DNA of 6,421 nt from Deltaproteobacteria bacterium (GTDB lineage: Bacteria > Desulfobacterota > Binatia > UBA9968). This document shows, in pieces, positions 1 to 5,466 of the stretch. Position numbers and translations under genes: made by a program. A model generated the notes under the pieces. That model was not told where the DNA came from, searched no databases, and saw only the letters and a list, made by a program, of their open reading frames with translations. The stretch spans positions 1 through 6,421 of the forward strand of contig JACPFH010000113.1 in assembly GCA_016183075.1 (NCBI GenBank). Reading direction: 5' to 3'. How positions within the stretch are numbered: position 1 is the stretch's first letter; every line of letters begins with the position of its first letter.

Positions 1-46
1 GAGGCTGCGGACGGAGTAATATGTAGGCTTGTGCAGGCCCTGACCA

Positions 47-115
47 TTTTGAACTGTTTGAACGTTTGGAACGTTTTGAACGCCGAACCGGTTCAAGCCG
101 TTCAAGTCGTTCAAC
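47..115. repeat. Short-period TTGAAC / GTTCAA array with inverted halves
   Basis: Four units of the type TTTGAACG lie at 47-56, 57-64, 65-73 and 74-82 (8-10 base period, one carrying an extra G). They are followed by three units of the opposite polarity, NNGTTCAAN, at 89-97, 98-106 and 107-115 (exact 9-base period). The switch point contains the perfect palindrome GAACCGGTTC at 85-94. The two halves can pair imperfectly into a long hairpin. The array sits upstream of the SDR gene. Its role is unknown; it could be a simple-sequence expansion, a cruciform or a multi-site regulator target. The units are too short and have no spacers, so this is not CRISPR. Confidence 0.7.
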
Positions 116-186
116 CGGTCGGCATGAACGTATCGGCCGTGGCCCGAAGACTCGGCCCCCGATAGGCTTTCAAGGAAATTCGAAGT

Positions 187-191
187 GGAGG
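187..191 (+). promoter_or_regulatory. Ribosome binding site deciding the SDR start
   Basis: GGAGG lies 6 bases before the ATG at 198. It supports 198 over the in-frame upstream ATG at 66, whose extra 44 codons run through the repeat array and look nothing like an SDR N-terminus. Confidence 0.8.
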
Positions 192-197
192 CAAACG

Positions 198-956
198 ATG
201 CGGCTAAGAGATAAGGTGGCGATCGTGACCGGAGGCGGGGTCGGAATCGGCCGGGCCTATTGCCTGGCGTTGGCCAAAGAAGGAGCCAGGGTTGTCGTGG
301 CGGATATCCAGGATCAAGAAGCCGGGAAGGTCGCCGCCGAAATCAAGCGGCTCGACGGCGAAGCGTATGCCGTGCCGGTGGACGTGACCTCTCCGGAGAA
401 GACCCAGGCCATGGCTGATGCTGCGGTCAAAAAATACGGGCGGATCGACGTGCTCGTCAATAACGCCGCCCTATACACCGCGCTCACAAAAAAATTCTTC
501 ATGGAAATTACGCCGGAAGAATGGGACCGGGTCATGGCCGTCAATATCAAAGGGCTTTTCCTCTGCATCAAAGCCGTCTATCCGGTCATGAAGCAGCAGA
601 AAAAAGGCAAGATCATCAATATCTCCTCCGGAACCGTTCTCGGGGGAAGCCCCTACTTTCTCCACTACGTCTCATCTAAAGCGGGCGTCATCGGCCTTAC
701 CCGGTCTTTGGCGCGCGAGGTCGGCGCGGACAACATTTGCGTGAACGCCATCGCTCCCGGTCTCACCATCTCGGGGTCCAATCAGGAAGGCGTGCTCACG
801 CCGGAACAGCGCGAAGACCGAAGAAAGCGCCGCTGTTTCCAGCGCGATCAGGTCCCGCAGGACCTCGTGGGCACGGTGATCTTTCTCGCCTCCGACGACA
901 GCGACTTCATCACCGGGCAAACGATCAACGTCGACGGCGGCGCGCTGATGCATTGA
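198..956 (+). CDS. SDR family NAD(P)-dependent oxidoreductase
   Basis: This is a classical short-chain dehydrogenase/reductase of 252 residues, the usual length for the family. It is a cytoplasmic Rossmann-fold enzyme that oxidises an alcohol or reduces a ketone with NAD(P). Visible motifs are the cofactor loop TGGGVGIG at 11-18, D36 ending the second strand (favours NAD over NADP), D62-V63, the NNA motif at 88-90, N116, catalytic S144, Y157 and K161 in YVSSK, P187-G188, and the C-terminal VDGG at 245-248. The catalytic spacing (Ser to Tyr 13, Tyr to Lys 4) matches FabG-type enzymes. The substrate cannot be read from the sequence; candidates are 3-oxoacyl-ACP reductase-like or sugar/steroid dehydrogenase-like activity. 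The start is chosen from the GGAGG site and from the family N-terminus (LRDKVAIVTGG). The gene stands alone and converges on vapC. No clear promoter is visible upstream. Confidence 0.93.
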   Translation: MRLRDKVAIVTGGGVGIGRAYCLALAKEGARVVVADIQDQEAGKVAAEIKRLDGEAYAVPVDVTSPEKTQAMADAAVKKYGRIDVLVNNAALYTALTKKFFMEITPEEWDRVMAVNIKGLFLCIKAVYPVMKQQKKGKIINISSGTVLGGSPYFLHYVSSKAGVIGLTRSLAREVGADNICVNAIAPGLTISGSNQEGVLTPEQREDRRKRRCFQRDQVPQDLVGTVIFLASDDSDFITGQTINVDGGALMH

Positions 957-1040
957 GCGCCTCTTCGACCCGGGATGCAGACCTGGAACCTAATACCGCC
1001 CGCTTAAGCTCCCAACGCCGAGTTATCTCGTGAGGAAGTT

Positions 1041-1397
1041 TCACACCAAGACGTTCAAGGCAGCCGCTGCTCTCCGGAGCGGCTTGTCGAAGGTCCAAAG
1101 GGTGCATCCTGTGAGCAGCGTCGAAGCGAGGAGATGAGCATCCACCCAACCGATACCACGCCCATATAGACGCCGTGCCTCTAGAAAGCTCAGGACTTCC
1201 TCATATTCGACCAGATGAGCCTCGGGCAAGGCTCTCAACAGAGTCAGAATCTCCCCCCGGTTGTGCAGCGTTCCGCATGCCAACTCACCTATAATAAATG
1301 GATGGCAAAGGACTTGCTCGTCAAACAACAGAGTTCTTAGACGATCGCTTCCCGCTCGGAGGTGCTCGATCCAAACCGAGGTGTCGACTAGAATCAT
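1041..1397 (-). CDS. vapC: VapC-type PIN-domain toxin
   Basis: This is a PIN-domain ribonuclease of 118 residues, slightly shorter than most VapCs but apparently complete. PIN toxins of this family cut tRNA or other RNA in a Mg2+-dependent way and are held inactive by the partner antitoxin. The sequence starts MILVDTSVWIEHLR, the hallmark N-terminus. The acidic metal ligands are D5, E38 (in GELACG), D86 (in GWVDAHLLAS) and D104 (in TFDKPL), so all four expected residues are present and the toxin is probably active. Its ATG overlaps the stop of the antitoxin gene by 4 bases (ATGA), implying translational coupling. It converges on the SDR gene with about 84 bases between the two stops. The name is by family; the RNA target is unknown. 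Confidence 0.9.
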   Translation of the reverse strand: MILVDTSVWIEHLRAGSDRLRTLLFDEQVLCHPFIIGELACGTLHNRGEILTLLRALPEAHLVEYEEVLSFLEARRLYGRGIGWVDAHLLASTLLTGCTLWTFDKPLRRAAAALNVLV

Positions 1398-1594
1398 GCG
1401 GCGTTGCCAGAGCGCCGCCTCCGAATCGCGCGAAGCTGCTTCTCGGTCCCTCCGAGATTGGCCAAGCGGCGGGCACTCTCTTTAGCGATCAGGGCCTCAA
1501 GCCCCAAACGCACCAATGAGGTTTTCTCTTTGACTCCGGTCAGCTTGGCAGCATGCCGTAACAGAGAATCATCAATATTAAGTGTTGTTCTCAT
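1394..1594 (-). CDS. vapB: VapB-family antitoxin
   Basis: This is an antitoxin of 66 residues, beginning MRTTLNIDDSLLRHAAKLTG, which is typical of the VapB family of Pfam PF09957: a short ribbon-helix-helix-like DNA-binding N-terminus followed by a basic toxin-binding tail (KES..RRLANLGG, then RAIRRRR). It should neutralise the VapC encoded immediately downstream and repress the shared promoter. The frame is open back to a TTG at 1696, but the extra residues are unlike the family, so the start is set at the ATG at 1594; nearby in-frame ATGs at 1600 and 1606 are less likely. No Shine-Dalgarno sequence precedes 1594, and a promoter-like element ends about 8 bases upstream, so the message may be leaderless or nearly so. 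Confidence 0.87.
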   Translation of the reverse strand: MRTTLNIDDSLLRHAAKLTGVKEKTSLVRLGLEALIAKESARRLANLGGTEKQLRAIRRRRSGNAA

Positions 1595-1630
1595 ATGCAT
1601 CAACATGCACGATCCATGCATACAAGTCAA
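1594..1630 (-). promoter_or_regulatory. Candidate vapBC promoter with operator dyad
   Basis: On the minus strand TTGACT (1630-1625) is followed after 17 bases by a poor -10, CATGTT (1607-1602). Between and around these lies a perfect 7-base inverted repeat, TATGCAT (1594-1600) and ATGCATA (1616-1622), with a 15-base spacer holding another CATGCA. Autoregulated VapBC promoters commonly carry such palindromes. The dyad is seen directly; its role and the promoter are inferred. The right end of the dyad touches the vapB start codon. Confidence 0.45.
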
Positions 1631-1717
1631 GCCGCAACCCCTGTGGCTGGTTCGCTTGCGAGAAAGAGAACCGGGCGTTGTGGCCGACAACGCCAAGAGA
1701 TTCTTTAAGTTATGGAT

Positions 1718-1747
1718 TTGACAAACCTCGAATTGAGCTGATAGTAT
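1718..1747 (+). promoter_or_regulatory. Promoter of the AbrB/RelE-like module
   Basis: TTGACA (1718-1723) and TAGTAT (1742-1747) are separated by 18 bases, predicting transcription from about 1754 into the antitoxin gene at 1798. Just downstream, TAGAAA (1753-1758) and TTTCTA (1767-1772) form a 6-base inverted repeat across the expected transcription start, a possible autoregulatory site for the antitoxin. The repeat is short and AT-rich, so that part is weak. Confidence 0.55.
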
Positions 1748-1783
1748 CCTTGTAGAAATTTCGTACTTTCTAACTTTTCAACC

Positions 1784-1790
1784 AGGGAGG
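1784..1790 (+). promoter_or_regulatory. Ribosome binding site for GTG start of the antitoxin
   Basis: AGGGAGG lies 7 bases before the GTG at 1798 and settles that non-ATG codon as the start. Confidence 0.8.
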
Positions 1791-1797
1791 ATTAACT

Positions 1798-2067
1798 GTG
1801 GCTTTGGTCAAAGTCAAAGAGAAATTCCAAGTTACGCTACCCGCTGAAATTCGCAAGAAGGCCAATTTGAGTGTAGGGGAACTGCTAGAGGCAAAGGTCG
1901 AAGGGAAGAAGATCACCCTCATCCCCAAAAGTGTGGTCGACCGAGACATCGCTATCTCCCTGCGGGAGTTCAGAGAAGGTAAAGGCCACGGCCCCTTTAA
2001 GTCTGCCAAGGAAGCCATCCGATCTCTGCACCGAGAAGCAAAAAAGCTGAAGAAAAAAACTGCTTAA
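1798..2067 (+). CDS. AbrB/MazE/SpoVT-type antitoxin
   Basis: This is a protein of 89 residues starting at GTG. Residues 3-45 form a swapped-hairpin AbrB/SpoVT domain (VKVKEKFQVTLPAEIRKK, then a VGELLEAKVEGKKITLIPK strand pair), the DNA-binding fold of MazE-like antitoxins. The tail (about 46-89) is helical and very basic, with GKGHGPFKSAKEAI and a lysine-rich end, as expected of the part that wraps the toxin. The stop TAA overlaps the ATG of the next gene by one base (TAATG), typical of a two-gene toxin-antitoxin operon. It should bind its own promoter and block a RelE-type toxin. The stretch is visibly more A+T-rich than the flanking genes, which fits horizontal acquisition. Antitoxin identity is confident from fold and context. 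Confidence 0.85.
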   Translation: MALVKVKEKFQVTLPAEIRKKANLSVGELLEAKVEGKKITLIPKSVVDRDIAISLREFREGKGHGPFKSAKEAIRSLHREAKKLKKKTA

Positions 2068-2342
2068 TGCGTTCGTATCTTACGCCCCGGTTTGTGCGGC
2101 TCTACGCCGACGCTCCAGCTCATATCCAGAAAGCCTTTGACCAAAAGCTTAAGTTCCTTCTTCAAAATTTACGTCACCCTTCCCTGCGGGCCAAGAAATA
2201 CGATGAAGCCCGAGGCATCTCCCTTCTGAAAGTGCCTTTCGAAGGAAAGCGCGACGACCTTGCTGAACTCCCGGCCGGGAAGAGAGTCGAAAGGAACCAC
2301 GGATTTCAAGAATTGCTCTTGGCTTCCCATGATTTCAGTTAA
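2067..2342 (+). CDS. RelE/ParE-like toxin, C-terminal half replaced (probably inactive)
   Basis: The open frame has 91 residues. Residues 1-51, from MRSYLTPRFVRLY through FLLQNLRHPSLRAKKYDEARGI, match the N-terminal half of RelE-like mRNA interferases that pair with AbrB-type antitoxins. In that family the next residues are usually of the type WQARV..(D/N)WRFYF, ending in a strand with HP; nothing like this is found in any forward frame after 2219. Instead residues 52-91 are unrelated. The length looks normal only by chance. The missing half carries the core strands and the catalytic or substrate-binding arginine and aromatic residues, so toxicity is probably lost. The gene is coupled to the antitoxin by a one-base overlap. 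That the first half is RelE-like is fairly sure; inactivity is inference. Confidence 0.7.
   Translation: MRSYLTPRFVRLYADAPAHIQKAFDQKLKFLLQNLRHPSLRAKKYDEARGISLLKVPFEGKRDDLAELPAGKRVERNHGFQELLLASHDFS
2217..2330 (-). pseudogene. N-terminal fragment resembling a cyclic-nucleotide-binding domain protein
   Basis: Reading the minus strand from ATG 2330, the peptide runs MGSQEQFLKSVVPFDSLPG then REFSKVVALSFERHFQKGD. Its pattern FLKxVxPFDxLPxxE...FxKGD is that of the first helix and strand of the cNMP-binding domain in CBS/DUF294-type signalling proteins. The similarity stops at about 2217-2220, exactly where the toxin on the other strand loses homology. The frame then runs antisense into the toxin to a stop at 2169. 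It lies 54 bases after the Memo stop and in the same direction, so it may be the leftover of a fourth downstream operon gene. Resemblance is judged by eye on about 35 residues. Confidence 0.45.
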
Positions 2343-2384
2343 AGATCGCGACAGGCGCGGGCGCTTACGACCGCACACGTCCTG

Positions 2385-3641
2385 TTATTCGAACACCAGG
2401 CTCGCGAAGGTCACGGCGGAGCCGGTCTCTTTCGTGAACGCCTGGCTGTATTTGAGACACTGCCCGCGGCTCCCGTCGAGCAGGTGGATCAGGGAGTAGA
2501 GCGGCGAGAAACCGCAGATGCGCCTGCGGTCCTGGTCCTTGGCCACCTCACGGAAAAATCCCGCCGGGTCGGCGACCGTGAGCCTTTCGATCAAGCGGCG
2601 GTCTTCTTCTTCGACCCAGCGCAGAAACTCGGGCGTGAGCGGCTCCGCATCGCCGAACTGCATCCCCACGTGGGCAAAATCGACGCCGGCAATGAGACAG
2701 ACCCGCCGCTCCTGCGCCGCAATCATCTCGCGCAGCGCAGCAAGGAAGTTTGCCGTCCGGGGATCATTCTCCGGTAGCGTGCCGCTTCGCACCATAAGGT
2801 GAAAGGAAGAGACCAGCAGCGGAACGATCTGGAACGGTCTCGGCTTTCCCGACCGCTCTGCCTGAAGATGGGAGACATACTTTAAATAAACCACCTGAAA
2901 CTCGAGCGAATGCTCGGTGCGGTGCAGATGCTCTTCGGCGAAAAGACCGTCGCCGTAGCGCTTGTGAAGCTCCTGAACGAAAGCCTTGTCGGTCTCGACC
3001 CGACCCAGCGGCGTGGCAAAATCCTTGAGCGTAGCCGTGAATGGGTTCTCACCGCCACAGTGAGAGGTGCCGAGCAGCACGTAAAGGTCCGCCCCTGGGC
3101 TTTCGGCCAACGGTTTGTAAGCCCAAGCATAGGCGGGCCCGCCCCGCTGAAAATCGATGTGCGGTGCGACTATGGCTTTGGGGGTCCGAAGCGCTGCGGC
3201 AGAATTGGGTGCTCCGGGCCCCTCGGGCTCCTGGAAATAGCCGTTGAGCTGGGTTCTAAGCTCCGCCGGATCGGATCGGTAAACCGTTCCCGCGTGGGCG
3301 GGCGCGCGCAGCGGCCGGCGACGGAACTCATCGAGGATTCTTGCCTGCTGGTCGAAAAAGCGGTCGCTGTAGAGATACCCATGTTTATCCAGAAGCTCCA
3401 CGATCCGCTTAAGATCCTCGCTGAACAGGATTTCGCCGAACCGCCGGCAGTAAGATTCCTGGATGTCGAGCAATGAGCGACGGCCGTCAAAATGGCTCAA
3501 GACGAAATAAGCCGCCGGGGTGACCATCAGAGACTGCGCATACTGCTCCGGATCGCGCAGGCAAACGAAGGTCTTTCCCTGTTGCTGGATCGGAAAAGCT
3601 TCGACCGGCCGAAGCTGGGGGCGGGCACCCGGAGGGTTCAT
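2385..3641 (-). CDS. amrB: AmmeMemoRadiSam system protein B (Memo family) with PqqD-like N-terminal domain
   Basis: This is a protein of 418 residues in two parts. Residues about 35-92 (TPAAYFVLSHFDGRRSLLDI ... LLDKHGYL) have the winged-helix pattern of PqqD-like peptide-binding domains. Residues about 112-418 form a Memo domain (MEMO1/YqjF-like dioxygenase fold), starting with the AHAGTVY motif at 115-121. The likely metal-site residues by comparison with human MEMO1 (H49, H81, C244) are H161 in APHID, H194 in GTSHCG and C376 in CGFSP. Also conserved are E243-H244 (TEHSLEFQ), D321 and H324 (GVDFAH). The biochemical role of bacterial Memo proteins is unsettled; they often co-occur with an AMMECR1 protein and a radical SAM enzyme, neither of which is in this window. 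An in-frame stop at 3662-3660 and the domain start support ATG 3641; a possible AAGGA lies rather far upstream (about 15 bases). It is last in the mrp operon, 89 bases after the DUF59 gene. Confidence 0.88.
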   Translation of the reverse strand: MNPPGARPQLRPVEAFPIQQQGKTFVCLRDPEQYAQSLMVTPAAYFVLSHFDGRRSLLDIQESYCRRFGEILFSEDLKRIVELLDKHGYLYSDRFFDQQARILDEFRRRPLRAPAHAGTVYRSDPAELRTQLNGYFQEPEGPGAPNSAAALRTPKAIVAPHIDFQRGGPAYAWAYKPLAESPGADLYVLLGTSHCGGENPFTATLKDFATPLGRVETDKAFVQELHKRYGDGLFAEEHLHRTEHSLEFQVVYLKYVSHLQAERSGKPRPFQIVPLLVSSFHLMVRSGTLPENDPRTANFLAALREMIAAQERRVCLIAGVDFAHVGMQFGDAEPLTPEFLRWVEEEDRRLIERLTVADPAGFFREVAKDQDRRRICGFSPLYSLIHLLDGSRGQCLKYSQAFTKETGSAVTFASLVFE

Positions 3642-3730
3642 CGAATCAAGCAGCCGTCCTTAAACCGTGGGATAAAAGCGATGGTGGCCGTGAGCTTGAG
3701 GAAGCCACTCGCCGAAAACAACGACCGCGG

Positions 3731-4030
3731 CTAACCGATACCGAGCTTGAGCCTTGCTTCCTCGCTCATCATGCTCGGGTCCCAAGGGGGATCCCACACC
3801 AGATCCACCGTAGCCTCCTTGATATCGGCCAACTCGAGAATCTTCTGCTGCGCCTGGTGCGCGATGAAGGTTCCCATCCCGCAGCCGGGGGCGGTCAAGG
3901 TCATTTTTACGGCCACCTTCTCTCCCTCCACCTGAACGTCATAGACCAAGCCGAGATCGACGATGTTTACCGGGATCTCAGGGTCATAGCAAGTGTGCAA
4001 GACTTCATAGACTTCTTCTTTCGTAGCCAT
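3731..4030 (-). CDS. DUF59/MIP18 family metal-sulfur cluster assembly protein
   Basis: This is a protein of 99 residues consisting of a single DUF59 domain (SufT/PaaD/MIP18 family). The family helps mature Fe-S proteins in the cytoplasm, often next to suf genes or Mrp. Seen here are DPEIPVNIVDLGLVYDV at 16-32, the conserved TAPGCGMG loop at 46-53 with C50 as probable cluster or metal ligand, and the C-terminal signature WDPPWDPSMMSEEARLKLG at 79-97. The start is supported by AAAGGAGGG about 7 bases upstream of ATG 4030. It begins 3 bases after the DUF971 gene stops, so the two are one transcription unit and probably coupled. The standalone domain is the same type as the N-terminal domain that is damaged in the upstream mrp gene, so it could supply that function in trans (inference). 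Confidence 0.92.
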   Translation of the reverse strand: MATKEEVYEVLHTCYDPEIPVNIVDLGLVYDVQVEGEKVAVKMTLTAPGCGMGTFIAHQAQQKILELADIKEATVDLVWDPPWDPSMMSEEARLKLGIG

Positions 4031-4033
4031 GGA

Positions 4034-4372
4034 TCAACCCTCCTTTGCCGCCGAGCCGGGCCTCGAAGCTTCGCATTCCGGGCACGGGCAGAGTGCCCGC
4101 AGATAATCGAAGGTATAGATACCCGTTTCGTGCCCGTCTTTCCAGCGGAACTGCACTGCATAGTTTCCTACGGCGCTGATCTCAGCGAGCTCGGCTGTCG
4201 GCCCGGCGATGAATTTGATCCCCCCCTCGTGGCCCTGGCACAGGGCGCAGGGACAATAGCCGCGGAGATATTCTCGCGGGTAGTCTCCCATGTGACCATC
4301 ATCCCATGTGACGCGCACGATGCCCTTCTGCGTCACATGATTAATCTCGACCGGCACGTGCGCTGAAATCAT
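4034..4372 (-). CDS. DUF971 domain protein (GBBH-like N-terminal fold)
   Basis: This is a protein of 112 residues matching DUF971, the small domain also found at the N-terminus of gamma-butyrobetaine hydroxylases, where it binds zinc. Two similar halves are visible: WDDGH...YPREYLRGYCPCALC (23-45) and WKDGH...TFDYLRALCPCPEC (77-100), each ending in a CPCxxC motif (C40, C42, C45 and C95, C97, C100). Standalone DUF971 genes are often found next to mrp, which suggests a role in Fe-S or metal handling, but no reaction is established. The start ATG lies 4 bases after the mrp stop with no strong ribosome site, implying coupling to mrp translation. The six cysteines could bind a metal or cluster. 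Confidence 0.9.
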   Translation of the reverse strand: MISAHVPVEINHVTQKGIVRVTWDDGHMGDYPREYLRGYCPCALCQGHEGGIKFIAGPTAELAEISAVGNYAVQFRWKDGHETGIYTFDYLRALCPCPECEASRPGSAAKEG

Positions 4373-4376
4373 TTCT

Positions 4377-5339
4377 CTAACTCGTCACGATTCTCAGCGA
4401 CTGCGCCCTCTTGGCCTTCTCTGAGGCGATAGAAAGCTGCCCGGCCAGACGCGAAGCAATTTCCAAAAAGGCGCGGCTCACTTCGGAGTCCGGCTCTTGG
4501 ACTAGAATCGGCACTCCCTTGTCCCCCCACTCTCTGAGGGAGGTCATGAGCGGGATTTCACCCAGAAAGGGAATCTTGAAGCGCTCAGCGGCGCGCTCGG
4601 CCCCGCCGCGCGAGAAAATCTCGTGCCGCTTCTGGCATCCGTCGCAGACAAAGTAGCTCATGTTCTCGATAATCCCCAGGATAGGAATCATCACTTTGTC
4701 GAACATGGATTTGGCGCGAATCACGTCCGCCAGCGCGACATCCTGCGGTGTGGCGACGAGGACGGCGCCGCTCACTTTAAGCTGCTGCGAAAACGTGATC
4801 TGGACATCGCCGGTGCCGGGAGGCATGTCGACGATGAGATAATCGAGATCACCCCAGTGCACATCGGCCATGAGTTGGTGCAGCGCCTTGCCCAACATGG
4901 GCCCGCGCCAGATAACCGCTTGATCGGGCTCGAGGAAAAATCCAATGGACATCACGGGCAGCCCATAAGCCATGGGCGGCTTGAGCTTGAATTCGCCGTC
5001 AACGGCCACTTTCCCCGGCGGCTCCCGGACGCCCATGAGAATCGGGATGGACGGGCCGTAGATGTCCGCGTCGAGCAGACCCGTTACGGCGCCGCGCATC
5101 TTGAGCGCAACGGCTAGATGGGCCGCAACCGTGGATTTTCCAACGCCCCCCTTGCCCGCCGCCACCAAAACCACATTCTTGACCGTGGGCAACAGATCGG
5201 TTTGACCCGCTCCCGACTTGCTGCCCCGGACCTGGGCGCCAAATGAGATCTCAAGACTGCCAACCCCCTGCACTCCGGCAAGGGCGCGCTTGCAATCATC
5301 CTCGATGCGTTCCCGCAGCGGACAAGCAGGCGTGGTCAA
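4377..5339 (-). CDS. mrp: Mrp/ApbC family Fe-S carrier ATPase, core domain (5' end frameshifted)
   Basis: This is a P-loop ATPase of the Mrp/NBP35 family, which carries and delivers [4Fe-4S] clusters to apoproteins in the cytoplasm. In the 320-residue open part the motifs are the deviant Walker A GKGGVGKST (62-70), LLDADIYGPS (88-97), WRGPM, the switch II DMPPGTGD (171-178), and the cluster-binding CxxC at C232 and C235 (FVCDGC). The core is intact. The open frame begins at a TTG inside the family motif VELTTPACPL and extends upstream in frame with no start codon in a suitable place. The true start is the GTG at 5439 in another frame (see the separate entry). As the sequence stands, full-length Mrp would need a frameshift, or translation must begin at a weak internal codon such as this TTG. 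The mrp stop lies 4 bases before the DUF971 gene. Confidence 0.88.
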   Translation of the reverse strand: MTTPACPLRERIEDDCKRALAGVQGVGSLEISFGAQVRGSKSGAGQTDLLPTVKNVVLVAAGKGGVGKSTVAAHLAVALKMRGAVTGLLDADIYGPSIPILMGVREPPGKVAVDGEFKLKPPMAYGLPVMSIGFFLEPDQAVIWRGPMLGKALHQLMADVHWGDLDYLIVDMPPGTGDVQITFSQQLKVSGAVLVATPQDVALADVIRAKSMFDKVMIPILGIIENMSYFVCDGCQKRHEIFSRGGAERAAERFKIPFLGEIPLMTSLREWGDKGVPILVQEPDSEVSRAFLEIASRLAGQLSIASEKAKRAQSLRIVTS

Positions 5340-5439
5340 CTCGACGGTGAAGGCGACCTTTCCCGATATCGCGGTGAAGCTCAGGGTCCTGAACTTGCCT
5401 GAGCGCTTGTAGCACGGAGTCTTTGCTAACCGGTGGCAC
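5296..5439 (-). pseudogene. mrp: Severed N-terminal (DUF59) piece of mrp
   Basis: From GTG 5439, with a good AAAGGA 5 bases upstream, the first 25 codons read MPPVSKDSVLQALRQV then QDPELHRDI, the ordinary beginning of the DUF59 domain of Mrp proteins. The family continues with something like VTLGMVxDI before (A)ISGKVAFTVELTTPACPL. Here the frame turns to nonsense after codon 25 (about 5365) and stops at 5298-5296. The ISGKVAFTVELTTPACPL part is present immediately downstream in the other frame. About 9-12 residues are therefore missing together with the frame, implying loss of a number of bases equal to 3n+2 (about 35). This is a real deletion or an assembly fault; a one-base sequencing error would not explain the missing residues. 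Confidence 0.75.
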
Positions 5440-5466
5440 GTTTTTCCTTTCGTGTAAGATTAAAAA

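Noticed and set aside
2..19. Possible end of an upstream gene (five codons and TAA)
   Set aside because: Five codons are far too few to support a gene, and another frame is also open there.
47..115. CRISPR array
   Set aside because: Units are 8-10 bases, adjacent without spacers, and invert halfway.
66..197. 44-codon N-terminal extension of the SDR gene
   Set aside because: It translates the repeat array into Arg/Ser-rich residues unlike any SDR, and GGAGG sits at the right distance before ATG 198.
1062..1084. AGCCGCT/AGCGGCT inverted repeat as a terminator
   Set aside because: It lies inside the vapC coding region, has no T tract, and is the kind of repeat GC-rich coding DNA gives by chance.
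1595..1696. TTG-initiated 34-residue N-terminal extension of VapB
   Set aside because: No ribosome site or family resemblance; MRTTLNID is the usual VapB beginning.
1700..2350. Insertion sequence or integron carrying the toxin-antitoxin genes
   Set aside because: No transposase or integrase remnant, terminal inverted repeats or target duplications could be found.
2910..3476. 188-residue plus-strand open frame
   Set aside because: It is antisense to the Memo gene, which carries the conserved metal-site residues.
4623..5117. 164-residue plus-strand open frame
   Set aside because: It is antisense to the conserved Mrp ATPase core; the motifs lie on the minus strand.
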